Shown: positions 60,001 to 64,000 of the stretch, piece after piece
How the letters are laid out: the number at the start of each line of letters is the position of its first letter
Numbering within the stretch: the first letter of the stretch is position 1
Assembly: GCF_000002075.1 (NCBI RefSeq)
Contig: NW_004797424.1
Span: 674,886 to 738,885 of the forward strand
Source of the DNA: Aplysia californica
Taxonomy: Eukaryota; Mollusca; Gastropoda; Aplysiida; Aplysiidae
Length of the DNA: 64,000 nucleotides
Direction: 5' to 3'
Program-made: the position numbers and the translations under genes
The notes under the pieces: generated by a model
Databases searched by the model: none
What the model saw: only the letters and a program-made list of their open reading frames with translations
What the model was told of the DNA's origin: nothing

Positions 60001-63000
60001 TGATGGAACAAAACGTGAGATTTTTTTGGTTTTTTTGTTTCCATCCCTGTTGCTGTTTGCAGACATGCCAAGAAAATATGAATGTTTCTGTTTGTGTGTG
60101 TGTGTGTGTGCGTTTGTGTCTGTGTGTGTCTGTTTATGTCTGTAAGTGTATGTGTTTGTGTTTGTGGTCATGGGTTGTGTGTGTCTGTAAGTGTCTGTTT
60201 TTATGTGTTTCATTGTGCTTGTTTGTCTGTTAGAGAATGTGTCTGAAATTGGTAATGTGTATGTATGTACATTTTTGTATGAACATGTATATGTGAATGT
60301 GTGTGATGTGTGTGTGTAAATGTGCATGCATATGTTTGTGTGTATTGGTTTGTTTGTTTTCATCATCATCAATGCCTTTCACCCCTGGCAGGGTATAGGC
60401 CACATACAAGCTCCTTCCATTAATCTCTGTCCTGAGCCCTCCTTCCAAGCTTGTTCCAAGTGAGCTTCATCTCTCTCATGTCCCTTTCAAAGCATCTCCT
60501 CCTTGTTAAAATGTTACTCGTGGCTTACCCCTGCCTCGTGCTCCTTGTGGGTTCCACTGCAGTGACTGTCTTGTGATGTTTCCACTGGGCTTTCTTAAGG
60601 TGTGCCCCATCCATCGCCACTTTCTTAGTCCTATTTCTGCTTCTATATCCTTTTGTCTTGTCCTTTCCCACAGCTCTTCATTTCTTATTCTATCCTGCCA
60701 CTTAATTCTTAGAATACAGTCTGTGCCAGCTTTAAGCACGCCGGCTTAAAGCACGTTTCGGACTCAAGCACGCTAAACGGCTCTTACCGAATTTTTGCTA
60801 TGTAAATTACACGTCTTTAAGCACGGCAACTTCGGCTGCAGACACGCTTCATTACAAGACAGTCAATACTTTTATGATGACCCACCGAAGATCGAACACA
60901 GTCTACACCGCAGCAGTGAGTGTGTTAAGAGAAACACAGAGAACGCAAGTGATGGAGACACACACTCACACGCGCAGAGAGGAAGGCAGAGAGATGCACG
61001 CAGCCGCGTGCGTGCACATAGGATCTAGCCTACCACAAAGTTACACACAGACTGAAAAAATACAAAGAGAGTCAGGGAGACGAGAAAGGGAGGCTGGCTG
61101 CGATTTCACCTTTGACCCTTGCTATCCATTAATCCTGATTGTGTATCACGCGCGAGGTGGGATGAAGGCGGTGGTATGAACATGGCACAGCAGGTAGTGG
61201 TACGCATAGGCGGTGTGTAGGCCTAGTGTGCTGTATAGTGACTGGCCGTCTAAATTAAGTTTTTATTTCCCATTCGACCACAACACAAAAACAAAACAAG
61301 CAAACAAAAACTACCTTGGCGGGTAAAAATAACAGTGCACACTTTTGCAGGACCGCTGTAGTCCTACTTACAAACAAAGGGAAATAGCACGCGAAATTTT
61401 CTACCTGAAAATCTCTGGATTTTGTTTACTTCGCTCTCAAGCACGCTTCGGCATTAAGCACGCTTTTGCTTTCTCCCGATGACCGTGCTTAAAGCCGGCA
61501 TGGACTGTACTCCTCATACATCTGTTGATGAAAGTCTGGACTTTATTGTTTGTTTTAGTAGAGGTTTTAAGGCGCTCGCAACTGTATAACGTCATATGAG
61601 CACTGTGTATTGGTGTACGTGACTGGAGATACAATTAAGGCAAAAATTTAAGGTTATTAGTAGTGCCTATTCTGTTATTTACATCTTGTCAAAGTTTCTG
61701 CCTGGATGACTTGTCTTGTCTTGTCTTATATGAGAAAGCAAGGTACTAGGTAATAGACAGCACCATTGTTAGAACTAGCTTTGTAAAGAAAACTCCATCT
61801 CGGAATTTAATCAGAGTTTTTTCGTGACAGTGCGTAAAGGGAATAATAATTAGATCAGGTAGGATCAGAATATCATTGAGTATGTATCTAATATCTAGCT
61901 TAAGATTATTATTGTTTATATTGCTGCTGATATATATTATGCATGTGATTGTAAGCCTGTGTGTGTGTGTGTGTATGCATGTGGTGAAACACCAAACCAA
62001 TGTACCAGGATCTGGACAATAAAGATGTTTCTTATCTTATCTTACTTTGGCACTTGAGGCAAGCATTTTTCCTCAAGACTTACAAGCATTGTGGAAATTA
62101 AAATTATAAACTTTCTTTCCCTCCTAAAATAAAATGATTGTTAATGTCTCACAGATATTCAACACAATTTAAATCAATGATAAGGAGGGCTGCCTTGGCA
62201 ATGCCTATTGGAGCCAACCTAGTCAGAATTAGATGCAGCATCCCATCAGACAGAAAGAAATAGCTGATTAAATAACTTCCCCGTTCAAGAATTGAACTCA
62301 CATCTTCTGTGTTCAAAGAACTTAACCATTACGCTTTCTGGCAAAAGTAATTCCTTTCTTACATTTGTTCTTTGTTTCAGCTGCAAGTTGCAAACATTAT
62401 CGGCCAGGAGTTGGTGAAGAAAGTTTTGGAGTTGTTTGCTGAAGAACTCAATCGATTTTCCAATGAGTACAGCAGTACGTTTTTGTGTGAACTTACGGAT
62501 ACGATTATACTACAACTTCTCTTCTTTCCCTCTATTTTGTCTGTCTATCTTGTCTTTTCCTGACCGTAAGTGTACACCTTGAAACCTCTTTTCAATAAAC
62601 TTGTGAGCTACTTCATTAGGTTTGACAGGTGTGCATAAAAACTTAACTGCAACTTATATCCTATCTTCTTTATGAAAGAACACATTTATTATGCTCTGTT
62701 TTGGCTATTATTTAAGGGTTGTTTTTTTCCAAAATGTGCACACAACTGTAAACTGACCTTTCACATAATGTTTTCAAATCTTTCTAAATGTAAGCCACTG
62801 ATTGCTCAGAAAATTGCCCTTACTGTACAAATACTGTGATTTACACTTCAGGAACATTTGTTACTCCCTTGTAACATCTCTAATCTTCACCACTTCTATG
62901 ACCCAACTATGTTGCAAGTTCCATGTAACGTTTACTGAAACAAACAAATGAGAAAAACAATGTGTACTATTTTTCATACTGGTAGTTGTGCTACGAAACT

Positions 63001-63339
63001 TCTGCTTACTTTAAAACTCGTAATCAAAAATCTCTTTTCAGCGGAGCTCAAGCTTTATGAAGAGAAACATCTAGCAGACAGGAAGGAACCCAAGTATTTC
63101 CTGCATTATTTGGTATGTGCATATTGTTTGCAGTGTTATCTAGAATAATGACCTCTATCACTTGCATTTTATGTACATAAAATGTACATTTGTGCTGTGT
63201 GAATGATATGTAGCAGTATGAGCAGATGTACGTGACACACAAATTAGCAAAAACACTCTCATACACACATACACACACACACACACTCACACACACACAC
63301 ACTCACACACACACACACTCACACACACACACAGACAGA

Positions 63340-63378
<39 letters not shown>

Positions 63379-63564
63379 TTGCTCAGGCACAAAGAACATG
63401 CAAGGAAATGTGCATGAGTTCCATTCCTTCAGAGAATCTCCCTCTCGTTCTCTCCATTTCTTTTTTTCGTTCTCTTTCTTTCACTCAGCATCCCTCTTTC
63501 TTTCTCTCTATCTCTCTCTTTCTTTCTTTTACTCTCTCGGTATCTCTCTGTCTTTCTTTCTCAC

Positions 63565-63640
<76 letters not shown>

Positions 63641-63653
63641 ACACACACACACA

Positions 63654-63721
<68 letters not shown>

Positions 63722-63914
63722 CAAACTGACGGTTTCACCCACAGATTGCCAACACTAACAACTGTGTGGCATTTGGAGAGTACATGAAGGAGCTCCGCAA
63801 ACGTTACATTAAGAACGAGTATGCCGAGGAGGGAGACCACGACGAGACGGAGCAGATCCGACGCGACCCCTTCCAACAGCTGACCGACCGCTTCCTGGTG
63901 CTGGCCAAAGAATG
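41885..63914 (+). CDS. EXOC3: EXOC3 (Sec6) exocyst subunit, 3'-incomplete gene span (17 exons in window)
   Basis: EXOC3/Sec6 is one of eight subunits of the exocyst, which tethers secretory vesicles to the plasma membrane before SNARE fusion. Seventeen exons join in phase to 1700 bases (566 codons plus two bases); the human protein has about 745 residues, so the last quarter lies to the right. Matches to human EXOC3, from memory, include [67 protein letters not shown] and EADQDGYYQTTLPAIVFQMF. N-terminal part is a predicted coiled coil, then the helical rods typical of the family. All introns GT-AG. The start is the first ATG at 41885; a second in-frame ATG follows four codons later. The first 40 residues are family-variable and rich in Glu, Pro and Ala. 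Confidence 0.96.
42289..43742. mobile_element. DNA transposon remnant, 1.45 kb, in EXOC3 intron 1
   Basis: Terminal inverted repeats GGTTGCCCCTTACCAGCCGC (left) and GCGGCTGGTAAGGGGCAACC (right). Related CCGGCC motifs repeat near both ends (GTTGCCCCTTACCGGCCGG at 42503; GTGGCCGGTAGGGGGCAA at 43298). It carries a - strand open frame, listed next. Confidence 0.8.
42650..43168 (-). pseudogene. Transposon-encoded Lys/Glu-rich protein fragment with a zinc-finger start
   Basis: 172 residues: a highly charged helical stretch ([20 protein letters not shown] and on), then an acidic patch ([16 protein letters not shown]) and [17 protein letters not shown]. The CxxC..W.GCD pattern looks like the first half of a PHD finger, as found at the C-terminus of some pogo-type transposases; a stop follows at once. 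No DDE catalytic core is seen, so this is probably the last exon of a dead transposase gene. Confidence 0.5.
43761..44538. mobile_element. Palindrome-ended repeat element with internal tandem copies
   Basis: Left end CTATTCTCACCCGGGGTGAG is itself palindromic. The right end has CTCACCCGGGGTGAG and TTCTATTCTCACCCCGG. Inside, AAAATGGCGACCCGCGTAGT is at 44067 and again at 44282, a 215-bp tandem duplication with GA-rich tracts. CCACCT / CCACTT flank the element. Confidence 0.65.
44598..44815. mobile_element. MITE with a telomere-like core
   Basis: 22-bp inverted ends with one mismatch: GGACTTCCGTAATGAGAGAC and GTCTCTCGTTACGGAAGTCC. Between them, 44645-44772 is a degenerate AACCCTACCCC / AAACCCTA array. 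Confidence 0.8.
45024..45525. mobile_element. MITE, TTAA target duplication
   Basis: Perfect inverted ends CTCGTCACACGGTGAA and TTCACCGTGTGACGAG, flanked by TTAA at 45020-45023 and 45526-45529, as in piggyBac and Kolobok elements. TCGTCACA recurs several times near the left end. No coding capacity. Confidence 0.88.
45526..46495 (+). other. EXOC3 intron 1, right part
   Basis: AT-rich. The stretch 45650-45765 (GGTGATTGTTTTATACTGG, GGCTGTTAGAGCGCGTTGGA) matches the right end of the repeat at 56045-56233. Nothing else recognised. Confidence 0.5.
46496..46552 (+). CDS. EXOC3: EXOC3 exon 2
   Basis: Acceptor TTTCAG, donor GTAAGT; 19 codons [19 protein letters not shown], nearly identical to human [19 protein letters not shown]. 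Confidence 0.97.
46553..47003 (+). other. EXOC3 intron 2
   Basis: Short AT-rich intron with a T/G run at 46647-46660. No repeat recognised. Confidence 0.7.
47004..47116 (+). CDS. EXOC3: EXOC3 exon 3
   Basis: Acceptor TTTTAG, donor [28 protein letters not shown] and [17 protein letters not shown] (human [20 protein letters not shown]). Coiled-coil region. Two bases over. Confidence 0.96.
47117..48091 (+). other. EXOC3 intron 3
   Basis: AT-rich with GA-run 47216-47234 and a poly-A run at 47769-47786. The stretch 47380-47620 looks repeat-derived but is not recognised. Confidence 0.5.
48092..48182 (+). CDS. EXOC3: EXOC3 exon 4
   Basis: Acceptor TTGCAG, donor [26 protein letters not shown] and [11 protein letters not shown]; aligns with human SLADVSKDWRQSINTIESLK and the helix after it. 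Confidence 0.92.
48594..48990 (-). mobile_element. piggyBac-like transposase N-terminus fragment
   Basis: The - strand frame 48594-48812 encodes [15 protein letters not shown], then [20 protein letters not shown] and [12 protein letters not shown], an acidic head of the type seen in piggyBac-family transposases. No catalytic region follows. Twice nearby, at 48941 and 48988, the motif GATTATCCGCTGA appears. Assignment is tentative. Confidence 0.35.
49286..49462 (+). repeat. SINE-A copy
   Basis: GTGGGCAGTCGGTGGGTGCT, CATCTATCGTCCTGATCTCT, TTATTGTGTTGCAAGTGCCG. It ends 40 bases before exon 5. Confidence 0.92.
49503..49609 (+). CDS. EXOC3: EXOC3 exon 5
   Basis: Acceptor TTTCAG, donor [28 protein letters not shown] and [15 protein letters not shown] match human AAAVENLKNIFSVPEIVRE and IEQGALLQAHRK. 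Two bases over. Confidence 0.96.
49610..50704 (+). other. EXOC3 intron 5
   Basis: Contains (ATT)n at 49818-49840, a G-run at 50131-50149 and a MITE-like stretch at 50228-50440 (TGTAGTCAAACTTGTCCAAG, GACAGGTTCTC), related to the repeat at 56045. Confidence 0.55.
50705..50786 (+). CDS. EXOC3: EXOC3 exon 6
   Basis: Acceptor ATCAG, donor [26 protein letters not shown] and NQSPTDKN; human counterpart KLMDLECSRDGLMYEQYRMD. Confidence 0.94.
51041..51213 (+). repeat. SINE-A copy after a SINE-D head
   Basis: TTTAGCAGGTGCTCTGGTGT to GGAAGTGCTATAAAATTTAA. The preceding 50963-51040 (GGTTGGAGGGTGTTACTG) is a SINE-D 5' part. Confidence 0.8.
51233..51470. mobile_element. mariner-like MITE, copy 1
   Basis: Ends TGTGAGGCGTGTTGACAAAA and TTTTGTCAGCACGCCTCACA, inverted over about 35 bases through GAGTTACTTCTC, with TA on both sides. 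238 bp. Second copy at 55662-55900. Confidence 0.88.
51630..51778 (+). CDS. EXOC3: EXOC3 exon 7
   Basis: Acceptor CCACAG, donor [48 protein letters not shown] and ALRIVEREE match human HGYFGSTQGLSDELAKQLWM and VVRIIEREE. Confidence 0.97.
51895..52372 (+). mobile_element. LINE 3' fragment, + strand
   Basis: [60 protein letters not shown] and [17 protein letters not shown] then stop and (GAT)n. C-terminal end of a non-LTR reverse transcriptase protein; the RT domain itself is truncated away. Confidence 0.88.
52405..52500 (-). repeat. SINE-G copy, reverse (tRNA-headed)
   Basis: On the - strand, GTGGATAGCTCAGATGTTTC and CTAGATCGAATCCC look like A and B boxes, followed by TATGGAGCTTTTAAGGCTCC. 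Related to 54745-54920. Confidence 0.65.
52505..52735 (+). mobile_element. LINE C-terminal fragment, second family
   Basis: [25 protein letters not shown], then [12 protein letters not shown] with internal stops, ending near CTATACCCTGGTGCAGGGTG. Same family as the - strand element at 60365-61552. Confidence 0.75.
52802..52915 (+). CDS. EXOC3: EXOC3 exon 8
   Basis: Acceptor CCTCAG, donor [28 protein letters not shown] and [18 protein letters not shown] match human LDRKKQTGFVPPGRPKNWKE. Confidence 0.96.
53526..53702 (+). repeat. SINE-A copy
   Basis: GTTGGTAGTTGGCGGGTACT, CATCTATCGTCCTTATCTCT, TTATTGTTTTGCAGTGGCC. A SINE-D 5' part (GTGGGCACCATTGATAGGTC) lies at 53328-53400. Confidence 0.88.
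53880..54145. repeat. (ATT)n-rich low-complexity tract
   Basis: Degenerate ATT/ATC repeats ending about 20 bases before exon 9. Confidence 0.9.
54165..54270 (+). CDS. EXOC3: EXOC3 exon 9
   Basis: Acceptor GAGTAG (weak pyrimidine tract), donor GTCTGT (non-consensus after GT). [20 protein letters not shown] and [16 protein letters not shown] match human RIEGTQADTRESDKMWLVRH exactly at the core. Confidence 0.96.
54745..54980 (+). repeat. SINE-G copy
   Basis: GTTAGCTTGGCTGGAATTAT head, GTGTTAAGAGCTCC, AGTTTTTAAGGCTCTCCGCC and TTAGCTTGGTCCTATCC. Confidence 0.6.
55092..55170 (-). repeat. Dispersed repeat motif shared with 6150-6225
   Basis: Complement reads ACTCTTTATCTCCGGCAAGC, CTCACGGTCGGAAC and CCGGTGAGCC, in the same order as in the NPC1 intron. 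Confidence 0.55.
55290..55373 (+). CDS. EXOC3: EXOC3 exon 10
   Basis: Acceptor CCGCAG, donor GTTAGT; 28 codons. [20 protein letters not shown] and YHKSLSLH match human NLMVQCFPPHYEIFKNLLNM then YHQALSTR. Confidence 0.95.
55662..55900. mobile_element. mariner-like MITE, copy 2
   Basis: TGTGAGGCATGCTGACTAAA at left, CATTTTGTCAGCACACTTCT at right, with ATGAGTTACTTCTCG inward. More diverged than copy 1 at 51233. Confidence 0.82.
56045..56233. mobile_element. pogo/mariner-like MITE
   Basis: Left TACAGTCAAATCTACCTAAG, right GGTGGCTGTTAGAGCAGGTG then CAACAGTA. Imperfect inverted ends with TA-type flanks. Confidence 0.6.
56262..56402 (-). repeat. Minisatellite grown from a SINE tail
   Basis: About ten units of TTTAGTATAG with variants, running directly into the reverse SINE tail (AAAAGTTTTACTCCGCTCGC, GACTGCATAAAC). 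The unit is a derivative of the (CTAAA)n SINE 3' end. Confidence 0.85.
56484..56557 (+). CDS. EXOC3: EXOC3 exon 11
   Basis: Acceptor CCACAG, donor [28 protein letters not shown] and VGAY match human MQDLASEDLEANEIVSLLTW. Two bases over. Confidence 0.96.
56640..56870 (+). repeat. tRNA-headed SINE, single copy seen
   Basis: GCGGTGGCGGAGCGGTTAGT resembles a Leu/Ser tRNA A-box region, with CCAGGTTCCAGCC as a decayed B box. The body CACCTGCCCACCCAGCAGTA follows. Confidence 0.65.
57205..57300 (+). CDS. EXOC3: EXOC3 exon 12
   Basis: Acceptor TTGCAG, donor [28 protein letters not shown] and [12 protein letters not shown] match human STEMMRNVELAPEVDVGTLE and the helix after. Confidence 0.95.
57370..57388. 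repeat. G-run
   Basis: About 18 consecutive G on the + strand. Confidence 0.95.
57478..57868 (+). repeat. S3 SINE copy, uninterrupted
   Basis: Best whole copy in the window: CTGGGGCGGTGCCACTCAAG, TTAGGCCATTCCCAAAGG, AACAGGGAACTGCTGCTTTT, GCTAGAGAGGTGAGCAGAG, and the shared tail CGCTCATATGACCTTATGCA ending CTACTAAAAC. Confidence 0.93.
57890..58090 (+). repeat. SINE-D copy
   Basis: CCCTCTGTCTGTTGTTTCTG, TGTTGATGTGTTTGTCTTTA and CTCAAATAAGCCAGAC; the 5' part is diverged. Confidence 0.6.
58248..58314 (+). CDS. EXOC3: EXOC3 exon 13
   Basis: Acceptor TTTCAG, donor [26 protein letters not shown] and DMK match human YMSTLTSNIIAWLRKALETD. Confidence 0.93.
58846..59228 (+). repeat. S3 SINE copy
   Basis: TTTAGGCCATTCTCAAAGG, GTAGAATTGTACATGGCCTG, GAACTGCTGCTTTTTCTTTC, TTGATAGTTAAAGCAGAC, CGACCTTATGCAGTTGCGAG. 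58430-58730, just before it, holds an open frame I do not recognise. Confidence 0.9.
59312..59912 (+). repeat. SINE-D copy with SINE-E and other repeat DNA inside
   Basis: SINE-D begins at 59312 (GTTTGAAGGGTGCTGCTGGT) to about 59445. SINE-E (CATCGGTAGTCCAGCGGTTA, TTGGCTCGGTCTTATCGGAG) fills 59446-59680. 59690-59850 resembles a LINE 3' end in reverse. A SINE-D tail CTTTTTACTCAAACAAATAA then ends 11 bases before exon 14. Confidence 0.65.
59922..60014 (+). CDS. EXOC3: EXOC3 exon 14
   Basis: Acceptor GTTTCAG, donor GTGAGA; 31 codons. [20 protein letters not shown] and [11 protein letters not shown] match human DWVKETEPEADQDGYYQTTL and PAIVFQMFEQN. Confidence 0.97.
60365..61552 (-). mobile_element. 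LINE 3' fragment, - strand, split by a DNA element
   Basis: On the - strand, [12 protein letters not shown] (61510-61550) continues directly into [20 protein letters not shown] (about 60715) once the inserted element is left out, then [20 protein letters not shown] and [16 protein letters not shown]. The end has frameshifts and a (GAT)n tail near 60365. Only the C-terminal end of the reverse-transcriptase protein remains. Confidence 0.88.
60717..61507. mobile_element. pogo/mariner-type element inside the LINE
   Basis: Ends CAGTCTGTGCCAGCTTTAAG and CTTAAAGCCGGCATGGACTG with TA on both sides. AAGCACG recurs many times near each end. 791 bp, no transposase seen. Confidence 0.88.
61553..61608 (-). 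repeat. SINE tail, reverse
   Basis: TTTTAGTAGAGGTTTTAAGG and GCTCGCAACTGTATAACGTC, a 5'-truncated copy that abuts the LINE. Confidence 0.85.
62150..62350 (-). repeat. SINE-F copy, reverse (tRNA-headed)
   Basis: On the - strand: ATGGTTAAGTTCTTTGAACA and TGAGTTCAATTCTTGAAC for the tRNA-like head, then CTGATGGGATGCTGC and GTTGGCTCCAATAGGC. It ends about 30 bases before exon 15. Confidence 0.75.
62381..62474 (+). CDS. EXOC3: EXOC3 exon 15
   Basis: Acceptor TTTCAG, donor [27 protein letters not shown] and [11 protein letters not shown] match human LQVAAQISEDLKTKVLVLCL then QQMNSFLSRYKDE. One base over. Confidence 0.95.
62858..62942 (+). repeat. SINE-A 3' part
   Basis: TTTGTTACTCCCTTGTAACA, CTCTAATCTTCACCACTTC and ATGTTGCAAGTTCC. 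The rest of this intron, 62475-63041, shows nothing else. Confidence 0.85.
63042..63112 (+). CDS. EXOC3: EXOC3 exon 16
   Basis: Acceptor TTTCAG, donor [26 protein letters not shown] and LHYL match human EAQLYKEEHLRNRQHPHCYV. Confidence 0.95.
63243..63373. repeat. CA microsatellite
   Basis: (CA)n with CT and GA interruptions. Confidence 0.97.
63440..63718. repeat. CT then CA microsatellite, next to exon 17
   Basis: Degenerate CT-rich DNA, (CT)n from 63558, then (CA)n to 63718, ending 26 bases before exon 17. Confidence 0.97.
63745..63914 (+). CDS. EXOC3: EXOC3 exon 17 (last in window)
   Basis: Acceptor CCACAG, donor [48 protein letters not shown] and [15 protein letters not shown]. Human has IAIINNCQTFKESIVSLKRK then YLKNEVEEG. 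Two bases over; the gene continues to the right. Confidence 0.94.
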
Positions 63915-64000
63915 GTTAGTGTTGGCCATCTGTGGATGAAATAGTCTGTAGGTGAGGACTACAAGGGAAAAACGAGGGTAGTCACAAACTGGAAATTGTG

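Noticed and set aside
63398-63787. Ser-Leu and His-Thr repeat open frames
   Set aside because: Translation of CT and CA microsatellites; the real coding sequence here is EXOC3 exon 17.

Overview
The window is animal nuclear DNA with two large, intron-rich genes on the + strand, one after the other. Both lie in introns and spacers packed with short interspersed elements (SINEs), LINE ends, small terminal-inverted-repeat DNA transposons and CT/CA microsatellites. The protein sequences are clearly bilaterian. The tRNA-headed SINEs, the LINE types and the loose gene structure fit a lophotrochozoan, most likely a gastropod or other mollusc. That placement is inference; nothing in the sequence names the species.

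Positions 132-32220 hold the NPC1 gene (lysosomal Niemann-Pick C1 cholesterol transporter). I resolve 24 coding exons, 3800 coding bases and 1265 residues, and every splice phase agrees. About 70 N-terminal residues (signal peptide and start) lie left of the window. The exons encode the rest of the N-terminal sterol-binding domain, the first membrane segments, the middle luminal domain, the sterol-sensing domain, the cysteine-rich C-terminal luminal domain, the last membrane block and a short cytosolic tail. Positions 32221 to about 38800 are AT-rich, carry several AATAAA signals and are nearly free of the SINEs that crowd the rest, so this may be a very long 3' UTR.

Positions 41885 to beyond 63914 hold EXOC3 (Sec6, an exocyst subunit). 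The first 17 coding exons (566 complete codons) are here; roughly the last quarter lies to the right. A GC-richer stretch with two ETS-like motifs just upstream is a plausible promoter. NPC1 loads and moves sterol out of lysosomes and EXOC3 tethers secretory vesicles at the plasma membrane. Their adjacency does not by itself imply shared function.

The most unusual structure is in the NPC1 introns. At three exons (10, 11 and 21 in my numbering) the exon edge and its splice site have been copied several times in tandem into the neighbouring intron. This gives a run of decoy acceptors before exon 11 and decoy donors after exons 10 and 21. The second theme is nested insertion with readable target-site duplications: a DNA transposon in a LINE in a SINE (7.8-11.3 kb), SINE in SINE (27.7-28.1 and 29.1-30.0 kb), a mariner/pogo-like element in a LINE (60.4-61.6 kb), and SINEs inside tandem repeats (16.3 and 30.9 kb). 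Several unrelated SINE bodies end in the same 3' tail. A 260-base run of N marks an assembly gap in a CT microsatellite at 21988-22247. I saw no rRNA genes, functional tRNA genes, CRISPR arrays or virus-derived elements.
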